This document shows, piece after piece, positions 21,275 to 29,092 of a DNA stretch of 41,765 bases. A program made the translations under genes and the position numbers. The notes beneath the pieces were generated by a model, which was not told where the DNA came from, made no database searches, and saw nothing but the letters and a program-made list of their open reading frames with translations. The DNA comes from an uncultured Alistipes sp. Its GTDB lineage: Bacteria > Bacteroidota > Bacteroidia > Bacteroidales > Rikenellaceae. The stretch spans positions 1 through 41,765 of the forward strand of contig NZ_CABMQJ010000018.1 in NCBI RefSeq assembly GCF_902388705.1. Reading direction: 5' to 3'. Each line of letters starts with the position of its first letter. Positions within the stretch are counted from its first letter, which is position 1.

Positions 21275-24163
21275 ATGATGAAACGAATTTTCGCATTCTG
21301 CCTTTCGCTGCTCGCCGCCGGCATCAGCGCACAGGAACGCATCCCGCTCGACAGCCGCAGCGGACATATCCGCTGGGAAGTGCAGCCTGCCGACGGCGGC
21401 GGACTGCCCGCCGTGCCGGCCATCGTGCCGGGCTGCGTCTTCGCATCGTATGTCGCGGCCGGCGTCGAAGCAGACCCCGATTACGGCGACAACGCCTACC
21501 GTGTGGACAAACAATTATACGACCGCGATTTCCGCTACACGGGACTCTTCCGTACGCCCCCGGCCGGCGAAGGCCGCACCCTGTGGCTCCATTTCGAGGG
21601 GGTCAACCGCAAGGCCGCGGTCTACCTCAACGGGCACCTGCTGGGACGCCTCGACGGCTTCATGCAACAGGGTGCCTACGACATCACCCGGCTCGTGGAA
21701 CCCGCGGGGGAGAACCGCCTCGAGGTCGAAGTCGAATGGGTGGGTTACCCCGTGCCGAACTTCCGCAGCCCGACCTACATTTCGAGCGCCGGATGGGACT
21801 GGATGCCCTATGCGCCCGGGCTTTTGAGCGGCATCACGGACGATGTTTACCTCGCATTCTCGGGCGACGTGCGTATCCTCGAACCGTGGATCCGCACCAA
21901 GGTTCCCGACCGCGACCGCGCACTGATCGAAATCCGCACCGATTTGGAGAACCGCTCGGACAAAGCCTGCGAAGGCGTGCTGCGGGGCGAAATACAGCCC
22001 GGGGGTATCGCCTTCTCGCAACCCGTCCGCCTCGAAGCGGGCGAACGGAAGACCATCCGGCTCACGGAGCGCGAAGTCCCCGGCCTGGCGGTGGAGCATC
22101 CGCAGCTATGGTGGCCCAACGGCCTGGGCGATCCCGCGTTATATGCCTGCCGCATGCGTTTCGACACCGACGGACGCGAATCGGATGCCCGGACGGTGAC
22201 GTTCGGAATCCGCGAATACGGCTACGAATGGCGGGACGGCATCTTCCGGCTGAAGATCAACGGCGAACCGGTCTATGTCAAAGGCGGCAACTGGGGCATG
22301 AGCGAATGGCTGCTCCGCTGCCGCGGCGAGGAGTACGACACCCGCGTCGCACTCCACCGGCACATGCACTTCAACATGATCCGCAACTGGATCGGCTCGA
22401 CCACCGACGAGGAGTTCTACGATGCCTGCGACCGCCACGGCATCATGGTGTGGGACGACTTCTGGCTCAACTCGCACCCCAACCTGCCGCACGACCTGGC
22501 GACATTCCAGCAGAATGCCGTGGAGAAGATCAAACGGCTGCGCAACCACCCCTCGATCGCCGTCTGGTGCGGCGACAACGAAAGCGTACCGCAGGCCCCG
22601 CTCGACGACTGGCTGCGCGGCGACGTCGCCCACTACGACGGCGGCGACCGCCTCTACCAGTCCATATCCAACGCGCAGGGGCTCTCGGGCAGCGGGCCGT
22701 GGGCCAATTTCCACCCCGGCTGGTATTTCACCGCCCACCCAATACCCTACGGCTACAAGGGACGCCCGGCATGGGGTTTCCGCACCGAGATCGGCACGGC
22801 CGTCTTCACGACGTTCGAGAGTTTCCGCAAATTCATGCCCGAGGAGTCGTGGTGGCCACGCAACGACATGTGGGACAAGCATTTCTTCGGCAAATCGGCA
22901 GCCAACGCCGCGCCGGACAAATATTTCGAGACCGTGGCCGAAAACTACGGCGAAGCGAATGGTATCGAGGATTTCTGCCGCAAGGCCCAGTTGCTCAACC
23001 TCGAAGTCAACAAAGCCATGTACGAAGGCTGGCAGCACCACCTGTGGGACGACGCCACGGGCATCATGACCTGGATGAGCCAACCGGCCTATCCGTCGCT
23101 CGTATGGCAGACCTACGACTATTACCTCGACCCGACGGGCGCCTACTGGGGCGTGCGTAAGGCATGCGAACCGGTGCATATCCAGTGGAGCCATGCCGAC
23201 AACTCGGTGAAGGCCATCAACACGACGCGCGACGCGATCGAAGCGACGGCCACGGCCCGGGTTTACGATCTCGACGGGCGCCTGTTGCCGCAGTTCACCC
23301 AGCGACTCAAAGTTTCGCTCGCGGCCAATGCGGCCCGCGATCTGTTCGACCTGAACTTTTCGGAAGGCAACCTTGCCCGCAACCGGCCGGTGAAGGCTTC
23401 CTCGTCCTCGCCCGACGGCGACGGCGCCGCAGCACTGACCGACGGCAACGACTCGAGCCGCTGGGCCAGCGAGTACAGCGACGACCAGTGGATCGAGGTC
23501 GACCTGGGCGAACGCCGCACCTTCACCGAGGTCGTGCTCCGCTGGGAAGACGCCCACGCCGCAGCCTATAAACTGCAACTCTCGGACGACGGCCGCAGCT
23601 GGCGCGACGTATACGAAGCACAGAACGCCCCGGGCGGCGAGGAGACGATCCGGCTGCCGTTGCAGCAGGCCCGCTACGTCCGGATGCTCGGGCTCCGCCG
23701 CGCCACGCAGTGGGGTTACTCGCTCTACGAACTGGAGGTCTACCGTCGCGATGCGAAGGCGCCGAAACTCTCGCCCGTGCATTTCATCCGGCTGGAGCTG
23801 ACCGACCGCGACGGACGCCTGCTCTCGGACAATTTTTACTGGCGCGCCGCCCGCCGCGGCGACTACACGGCGCTCAACACGCTCGCCCCGGCCAGGTTGC
23901 AGGTACACACGCGGCTGTTCACCGAAGCAGGCCGCAAGGTCATCCGCACGACCGTCCGGAACATCGGGCGTTCGGTCGCCTTCGCTGTGCACGTACAGCC
24001 CTACCGCCAGTCGGACGGCGAACGCATCCTGCCCTATGTGGCCGATGACAACTATTTCACCCTCATGCCGGGCGAGAGCCGGCAGCTCGACCTCGAATTC
24101 GACGGCTCGCTGCTCCCCGACGACCGCTATACGGTCCGGGCTGAAGCTTACAACCGCCAATAA
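21275..24163 (+). CDS. GH2 glycoside hydrolase with inserted CBM32
   Basis: A 962-residue secreted enzyme (signal cleaved near ISAQ; ATG at 21275, alternative 21278). It has the GH2 layout: a jelly-roll domain (YTGLFRTPP, WLHFEGVNRKAAVYLNGHLLG), an Ig-like domain, and the TIM barrel opening with FRLKINGEPVYVKGGNWG. The acid/base is Glu436 in CGDNES and the probable nucleophile is Glu505 in FRTEIGTA. The GWDWMPYAPG motif and GDNE type place it near the exo-beta-glucosaminidase and beta-mannosidase branch of GH2, not the lacZ branch. A CBM32/F5-8C domain (about 699-823; NRPVKAS to YSLYELEVY) is inserted inside the C-terminal beta-sandwich. It would remove a terminal beta-linked sugar in the periplasm. 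Exact sugar unknown. It follows the intercistronic hairpin and precedes the GH78 gene by 24 bases. Confidence 0.9.
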   Translation: MMKRIFAFCLSLLAAGISAQERIPLDSRSGHIRWEVQPADGGGLPAVPAIVPGCVFASYVAAGVEADPDYGDNAYRVDKQLYDRDFRYTGLFRTPPAGEGRTLWLHFEGVNRKAAVYLNGHLLGRLDGFMQQGAYDITRLVEPAGENRLEVEVEWVGYPVPNFRSPTYISSAGWDWMPYAPGLLSGITDDVYLAFSGDVRILEPWIRTKVPDRDRALIEIRTDLENRSDKACEGVLRGEIQPGGIAFSQPVRLEAGERKTIRLTEREVPGLAVEHPQLWWPNGLGDPALYACRMRFDTDGRESDARTVTFGIREYGYEWRDGIFRLKINGEPVYVKGGNWGMSEWLLRCRGEEYDTRVALHRHMHFNMIRNWIGSTTDEEFYDACDRHGIMVWDDFWLNSHPNLPHDLATFQQNAVEKIKRLRNHPSIAVWCGDNESVPQAPLDDWLRGDVAHYDGGDRLYQSISNAQGLSGSGPWANFHPGWYFTAHPIPYGYKGRPAWGFRTEIGTAVFTTFESFRKFMPEESWWPRNDMWDKHFFGKSAANAAPDKYFETVAENYGEANGIEDFCRKAQLLNLEVNKAMYEGWQHHLWDDATGIMTWMSQPAYPSLVWQTYDYYLDPTGAYWGVRKACEPVHIQWSHADNSVKAINTTRDAIEATATARVYDLDGRLLPQFTQRLKVSLAANAARDLFDLNFSEGNLARNRPVKASSSSPDGDGAAALTDGNDSSRWASEYSDDQWIEVDLGERRTFTEVVLRWEDAHAAAYKLQLSDDGRSWRDVYEAQNAPGGEETIRLPLQQARYVRMLGLRRATQWGYSLYELEVYRRDAKAPKLSPVHFIRLELTDRDGRLLSDNFYWRAARRGDYTALNTLAPARLQVHTRLFTEAGRKVIRTTVRNIGRSVAFAVHVQPYRQSDGERILPYVADDNYFTLMPGESRQLDLEFDGSLLPDDRYTVRAEAYNRQ

Positions 24164-24187
24164 ACGACCAGCCAACCCCTTGAACCG

Positions 24188-26911
24188 ATGAAAAGGATCT
24201 TCTTATACGCACTCCTGCTGCTCGGCCCCCTTTCCGGAACCGGCATGCCGGCGGCCGACCCGGCCGACAATTCCCGGAGCAACCGAAGCGGGAATCCCAG
24301 CCTCGTGCGGCTGACCTGCGAAGGGCTGACCGCCCCGCTCGCCATCGACACGGCGACGCCCCGTTTCGGGTGGCAGCTCCGCTCCGCACGGCAGGGCGAC
24401 GCCCAGCGCAGCTACCGAATCGAAGTGGCCTCGGACAGCCTGCGGCTGCTTTCGGGAAACGCCGACCTGTGGGACTCGGGCGAAGTACGCTCGGACAACT
24501 CCGTAGGAATTCCCTACGAGGGGCTTCCGCTGGCTGACGGCATGCAGTGCTGGTGGCGCGTCACGCTCCGCACCGTGAAGGGCGGCCGGAAAGTCGTTTC
24601 CCCTGCCGCCCGCTTCGGCATCGGCCTGACCGGCCCGGCGTCCGTTGCGGGTGAGTTCATCGGACTGGCGGGCTCGGGCGCTACGGCCGTGCTCCTGCGC
24701 CGGGAGTTCGACATCCGAACGCCCGCCGAAGATGCGCTGCTGCATGTCAATTCGCTGGGCTACCACGAGGTCTGGGTCAACGGCCGCAAAGTCGGCGACG
24801 CCTGCCTCGCCCCGGCCGTCTCGCAACTCGACAAACGTTCGCTGTGGGTGGCCTACGACGTCCGCCCTTACTTGTGCAAAGGCGACAACGAGCTGGTGAT
24901 CTGGCTCGGGCAGGGATGGTACAAGCGCGGTACGTTCGGACGCTGGCAGCCCGGCGAGCCCTACTCCGAACCGCTCGTCCGGGCACAACTGGATATCCGT
25001 TCCGCGAACGGCCGTCAGACCGTCTGCCGCACGGACACCGCATGGCGTGCAGCGTTGAGCGGCTACCGCGACACGGGATCGTGGAACGCCCTGGACTTCG
25101 GCGGCGAGGAGATCGACGCCCGGCGGAACCCGCGCTCGATGTCTCGGGCCGACCTCGACGCACTCGAATGGCAACCGGTCGTCACGGTCGAAAAGCCCGG
25201 CCACCGGGCAACGCCCCAAATGGTCGAACCCGATTGCATTCAGGAACGGCTGACGGCTTGCGGATTGCACGAGGCGGCACCCGGCGTCTGGCGGCTCGAC
25301 TTCGGCAAGGTCGTCACCGGTTGGCTGGAAGCGGATTTCACAGGCCTTCCGGCCGGGGCACGCGTCGAGATCGAGTACAGCGACGAAACGGACGCCGGGG
25401 ATAACCTCGCCGACCAGCGGCAACACGACACCTACATCGCCCGCGGCGACGGCCGGGAACGGTTCACCAACAAGTTCAACCACCACGCCTTCCGCTACGC
25501 CGAGGTGCGCGGGTTGGTGCAAACGCCCCGCCGGGAAGATTTCCGGGCGCTCGCCATCCACACCGACTACCGGACGGAAACGACGTTCGCCTCGTCGGAC
25601 GCCGACCTGAACGCCATCCACGACATGATCGCCCGTACGCTGCGCTGCCTGGCCTACAACGGTTACATGGTCGACTGCCCCCACCTCGAACGCGCCGGAT
25701 ACGGCGGCGACGGCAACTCGTCCACCGAAATCCTGCAAACCCTCTACGGCACCGCACCGCTCTACCGCAACTGGGTACAGGCCTGGGACGATGCCATGCG
25801 CCCGGGCGGCAGCCTGCCGCATGTAGCCCCCAACGCAGGAGCCGGCGGAGGAGGCCCCTATTGGTGCGGGTTCCTCGTCATGGCCCCGTGGCAGACATGG
25901 CTCAACTACGGCGACCGGACGCTGATCGACCGCCACTACCCCGCCATGCGGGAGTGGATGGGCTATGTCGAACGGTACATGAAGGACGGCCTGCTGACCC
26001 GCTGGCCCGATACGCCCTACCGGGACTGGTTCCTCGGCGACTGGCTCGCCCCGCACGGGGTCGACGCGGGCAACGGGGCTTCGGTGTCTCTGGTCAACAA
26101 CTGTTTCGTCAGCGACTGTTACGCCAGGATGGCGCGGATGGCCCGCCTCACGGGCCGTGACGACGAGGCGGCCGCGTTTGAAGCACGGCGCGACACGCTC
26201 AACCGCACGATCCACGCCCGCTTCTACGACCCGGCGACACAGACCTATGCCACCGGATCGCAACTCGACATGGTCTACCCGATGCTGGTAGGCGCTACGC
26301 CCGATTCGCTCCGCGACGACGTACGGCAGCAGCTCTTCCGGCTGACGCACGAGGTGATGAACGACCATATCGGCGGCGGACTGGTCGGCGTGCCTGTCAT
26401 CACCCGCTGGGCTGTCGAAGCGCATGCCCCCGATTTTATCTATCGCATGCTCAAACAGCGCGGTTATCCGGGCTACCTCTACATGCTCGACCGGGGTGCG
26501 ACCGCCACCTGGGAATATTGGAGCGGGGAACGCAGCCGCGTACACAACTGCTACAACGGCATCGGCACCTGGTTCTACCAGGCACTCGGCGGCCTGCGCC
26601 CGGATGACCGTCACCCGGGCTACCGGCATGTATTCATCGACCCCCAGATCCCCGAAGGGGTCGAATGGTGCAGGATCGCCAAGGAAACCCCCTACGGCCG
26701 GATAGACCTCGGGTGGGAACTGGCCGGGGACGAACTCCTGATCGACGTCGTCCTGCCCCCTGGCGTCACCGCCACGGCGATCACACCCGCCAATGCCTGC
26801 TCAGGACGGCTGGACGGACGAAAAACCGCGCCGAAGCAGCAGAAGACCACGATCGGCAGCGGCCGCCACCGGCTGGTCTTCGGACTGCGGCCGCACAATG
26901 AAACAAAATGA
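24188..26911 (+). CDS. GH78-family alpha-L-rhamnosidase
   Basis: A 907-residue enzyme with a signal peptide, predicted to release terminal alpha-L-rhamnose. In order: an N-terminal beta domain (LAIDTATPRFGWQL), a concanavalin-like domain with the family mark YHEVWVNGRKVGD and LWVAYDVRPYL (about 200-235), then the (alpha/alpha)6 barrel. The acidic motif is DCPHLERAGYGGDG (Asp496 to Asp508; probable general acid Glu501), a variant of the family's DCPxRxERLGW pattern. The second catalytic Glu776 is in ATATWEYWSGE. The C-terminal beta domain has IAKETPYGRIDLGWE. All key acidic residues are present, so it should be active. It is co-transcribed with the GH2 gene; together they indicate a rhamnose-containing glycan. 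Confidence 0.9.
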   Translation: MKRIFLYALLLLGPLSGTGMPAADPADNSRSNRSGNPSLVRLTCEGLTAPLAIDTATPRFGWQLRSARQGDAQRSYRIEVASDSLRLLSGNADLWDSGEVRSDNSVGIPYEGLPLADGMQCWWRVTLRTVKGGRKVVSPAARFGIGLTGPASVAGEFIGLAGSGATAVLLRREFDIRTPAEDALLHVNSLGYHEVWVNGRKVGDACLAPAVSQLDKRSLWVAYDVRPYLCKGDNELVIWLGQGWYKRGTFGRWQPGEPYSEPLVRAQLDIRSANGRQTVCRTDTAWRAALSGYRDTGSWNALDFGGEEIDARRNPRSMSRADLDALEWQPVVTVEKPGHRATPQMVEPDCIQERLTACGLHEAAPGVWRLDFGKVVTGWLEADFTGLPAGARVEIEYSDETDAGDNLADQRQHDTYIARGDGRERFTNKFNHHAFRYAEVRGLVQTPRREDFRALAIHTDYRTETTFASSDADLNAIHDMIARTLRCLAYNGYMVDCPHLERAGYGGDGNSSTEILQTLYGTAPLYRNWVQAWDDAMRPGGSLPHVAPNAGAGGGGPYWCGFLVMAPWQTWLNYGDRTLIDRHYPAMREWMGYVERYMKDGLLTRWPDTPYRDWFLGDWLAPHGVDAGNGASVSLVNNCFVSDCYARMARMARLTGRDDEAAAFEARRDTLNRTIHARFYDPATQTYATGSQLDMVYPMLVGATPDSLRDDVRQQLFRLTHEVMNDHIGGGLVGVPVITRWAVEAHAPDFIYRMLKQRGYPGYLYMLDRGATATWEYWSGERSRVHNCYNGIGTWFYQALGGLRPDDRHPGYRHVFIDPQIPEGVEWCRIAKETPYGRIDLGWELAGDELLIDVVLPPGVTATAITPANACSGRLDGRKTAPKQQKTTIGSGRHRLVFGLRPHNETK

Positions 26912-27054
26912 CCGGAAAACCATTCGCCCCGCCAGGAATACCGCGGGCGCGACACACAAAGACGAGCGACTGACAAAACTAAATGAACCCTAAAAACCAC
27001 TTATGCCTATGACACCCTGAAAACTCATATGCCAGCACTTCCCCGAGGCACGCA

Positions 27055-27072
27055 GAACCGGCCTGCCGGTTC
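27055..27072 (+). promoter_or_regulatory. Small hairpin before the last two PUL genes
   Basis: GAACCGGC-ct-GCCGGTTC in the 204-base gap between the GH78 gene and the next lipoprotein gene, with no T run. The gap has no TAnnTTTG element, so transcription probably continues from upstream. Confidence 0.45.
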
Positions 27073-27115
27073 GGATGCCCGCATCAACCGAACACATCAA
27101 AAACACCTGTAACCT

Positions 27116-27613
27116 ATGAAAAAATACACAATCATCCTTATTGCCGCGCTCGTCGCATGCGCATTCTCAGCATGCGACGAAGAGACGACCCTGCCGTACA
27201 TCCCGGTCGAAAAACCGGATCCGACCCCGCCTTCAGGCGAGAACCCCGACACCTACACCGTCACCTACCGGCTCGACAAAGTGCTGCTGTGTCCGCCCGA
27301 GAACCCGAAAGGTACGGAGATCTTCGGGAAACTGGACTATTTTTCCTCGCTGCGCATGACGCTGGACGTGTCGCCACTGAAAATCACCGTCACATTCGAC
27401 AACGGCAACGTTCCCTTCTCGCCTTTCGCCGAGCCGCTGCCCGAAGGCCCTGTCGAATGCGAACTGGACACCAATGTCTATCCCGCCCCCAACGTGCTTC
27501 GGCTCAAGGATACGGATACCGTCATCGCCACTTTCGACCAGGATGGTTTCACGACGGAATTCCAGCTGGACAGCAAACTCCTGACCTACAAGTATATATT
27601 CAAGCCCCTCTAA
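27116..27613 (+). CDS. Small PUL-associated lipoprotein of unknown function
   Basis: A 165-residue lipoprotein (lipobox FSAC, Cys20) with a Pro/Thr-rich linker (YIPVEKPDPTPPSGENPD) that would lift a single beta-rich domain of about 115 residues off the membrane. The body alternates hydrophobic and polar residues (LRMTLDVSPLKITVTFDNG, VIATFDQDGFTTEFQL) and ends in YKYIFKPL, as in small beta-sandwich or lipocalin-like binding domains. I do not recognise a family. It is 12 bases from the next gene and on the same strand as the PUL, so a surface glycan-binding accessory role is the simplest inference. Confidence 0.7.
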   Translation: MKKYTIILIAALVACAFSACDEETTLPYIPVEKPDPTPPSGENPDTYTVTYRLDKVLLCPPENPKGTEIFGKLDYFSSLRMTLDVSPLKITVTFDNGNVPFSPFAEPLPEGPVECELDTNVYPAPNVLRLKDTDTVIATFDQDGFTTEFQLDSKLLTYKYIFKPL

Positions 27614-27625
27614 AACCGTCCGACC

Positions 27626-28612
27626 ATGAAAAGACTCAACAGACATAAAATCCTTTTCGGAACGCTGCTCGCGGCGCTGCCGCTGCTCGTAGTCGCCTGC
27701 CTCGAATTCGACGGCATCATCCAACCGAACCGTGCCCTGACCGACTCGGAGATCGAGGTCACGGCCCAGCTCCGGGTCTCCCCGGGTGAAGACGGCTCGG
27801 GAAAGGTCGTGTTCGCCGTATTGGCCCCGAAGGCATGGAACCTCCGCGACAATGCCACGCTTTGGCTGACTACCAAGGACTACAACGCGATCCAGAAGCA
27901 GCCCGAAGTCGTGAACGAACAGCTCACCCTGATGCCCGCCGATGCAAAAGACCCTAAAAACGGACTTCCCTGGGCCGACTCCTTCATGAACGTCATCGGC
28001 CTCGGCGGCAACGACGGACAGACGGCAATGGAGTGGGTCGTGTGGCGTTCGTCCACTACGTTCATATTCGACGACAAGATAGAGGTGGACGGACAGGAGG
28101 TCGAGACGGCCGACGTACATGCCGACGTCAAGATCAGGCTGAAGACCGGCGCCGATCCCGTCAGCTGCGAACTGGGTTATTCGTACTGCTACGACGCCTA
28201 CGGCCTGGAACGCAGCAACCAGCGTTTCGCCGAGGCGTTCAAGCCCATCGAAACCTACGACCAGGTATTCACCACCACGCCTTCGGTATTCCGCTACGGC
28301 GATATTTTCGGCATAACCTTCTCCTACAGAGGCACCGCACTGAAAGATGCCGGGGAAGTATACCTATGCGGCACAGCCGTACATGACGGCGGACAACTGG
28401 CCGAAATCACGACCGCCGGGCCGCGCAACCGCATGGAACTGATCGGCCCCCGTTTCGAGAAGTACCTCTACCCGAAGGAGTTTTTCGGACTTCCGGCCAA
28501 TGCCGTGATCGAAGAGCTCTACTTCTTCTTCATCAACGCCGACGGCAGCATCGTCGTCAAGGACGATGAGAACGGCGGACAGGAATTTTTCGTCGAACAA
28601 TCCGACGAATAA
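27626..28612 (+). CDS. PUL-terminal lipoprotein (possibly DUF4961)
   Basis: A 328-residue lipoprotein with an SPII signal (LVVAC, Cys25). The mature chain begins LEFDGIIQPNRALTDSEIEVTAQLRV, with beta-strand patterns in both halves. These include a region like archaeal/bacterial starch-binding or Ig modules (MEWVVWRSSTTFIFDD) and a C-terminal sandwich (VYLCGTAVHDGGQLAEI, IEELYFFFINADGS). It resembles the DUF4961 proteins that close some Bacteroidales PULs, but I hold this loosely. No catalytic motif is seen. It is followed by the terminator of the operon, so it is the last gene of the PUL. Confidence 0.7.
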   Translation: MKRLNRHKILFGTLLAALPLLVVACLEFDGIIQPNRALTDSEIEVTAQLRVSPGEDGSGKVVFAVLAPKAWNLRDNATLWLTTKDYNAIQKQPEVVNEQLTLMPADAKDPKNGLPWADSFMNVIGLGGNDGQTAMEWVVWRSSTTFIFDDKIEVDGQEVETADVHADVKIRLKTGADPVSCELGYSYCYDAYGLERSNQRFAEAFKPIETYDQVFTTTPSVFRYGDIFGITFSYRGTALKDAGEVYLCGTAVHDGGQLAEITTAGPRNRMELIGPRFEKYLYPKEFFGLPANAVIEELYFFFINADGSIVVKDDENGGQEFFVEQSDE

Positions 28613-28649
28613 CCCGTCATCCCAATGTCCGGGGTGCGCTCCGGAGAGA

Positions 28650-28695
28650 AGCGAAGCCTGTACCGATACGGTACAGGCTTCGCTGTTTCGTCTTT
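28650..28695 (+). terminator. Terminator of the PUL operon
   Basis: A 16-bp perfect stem (28650-28665 with 28669-28684) with a 3-base loop, followed by GTTTCGTCTTTC, a weak T-rich tail. It is the strongest hairpin in the window. The following bases to 28939 hold no gene or motif I can support. Confidence 0.8.
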
Positions 28696-28939
28696 CATCA
28701 GCCGTCTGTTACACCCCGCCCACGCCAGCGGAACGGGAAACGGGAAGCGTCGCCTGCGGCTTGATTCCGGGCAAGGTTCCGGCAACGAAACCGGGCGATT
28801 TCCCCGGTTCGTGCGCGGCTGCACGGCACCGGCAGACAAACCGCTGATTTCTAAATATTTGTCGGTATCACACCACCGGAAACAGGCCGTTCGGACGCCC
28901 GCACCCCGGAAAGGTGAAAACGAATAAAGACGAGAAACA

Positions 28940-28961
28940 CTTTAAACGGGACTGTTTAAAG
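28940..28961 (+). promoter_or_regulatory. Operator-like inverted repeat upstream of tamB
   Basis: CTTTAAAC (28940-28947), 6 bases, GTTTAAAG (28954-28961): a perfect 8-bp dyad that ends 11 bases before the candidate -33 element of tamB. Its position suits a regulator binding site; a weak RNA hairpin is less likely if transcription starts downstream. Confidence 0.4.
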
Positions 28962-28972
28962 GGAAACTTATG

Positions 28973-29003
28973 CTTGTGCAATCGTCGGGTATTTAGTAAC
29001 TTG
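28973..29003 (+). promoter_or_regulatory. Candidate promoter of tamB-tamL
   Basis: CTTG (28973-28976), a 20-base spacer, then TAACTTG (28997-29003), one base short of TAnnTTTG. The leader would be about 80 bases. Confidence 0.4.
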
Positions 29004-29092
29004 CGTGGAATTTGCATAACATTCCGCGCAACAGGCGGGGATTTCGCACCGAAGCCCTGCCGTTTGGCAAACAAGGAATCGGTTATAAACAG

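Noticed and set aside
22139..26629. Long reverse-strand frames (678 and 808 codons) opposite the GH2 and GH78 genes
   Set aside because: Both enzymes carry full catalytic motifs on the forward strand; the reverse frames arise from biased third positions.
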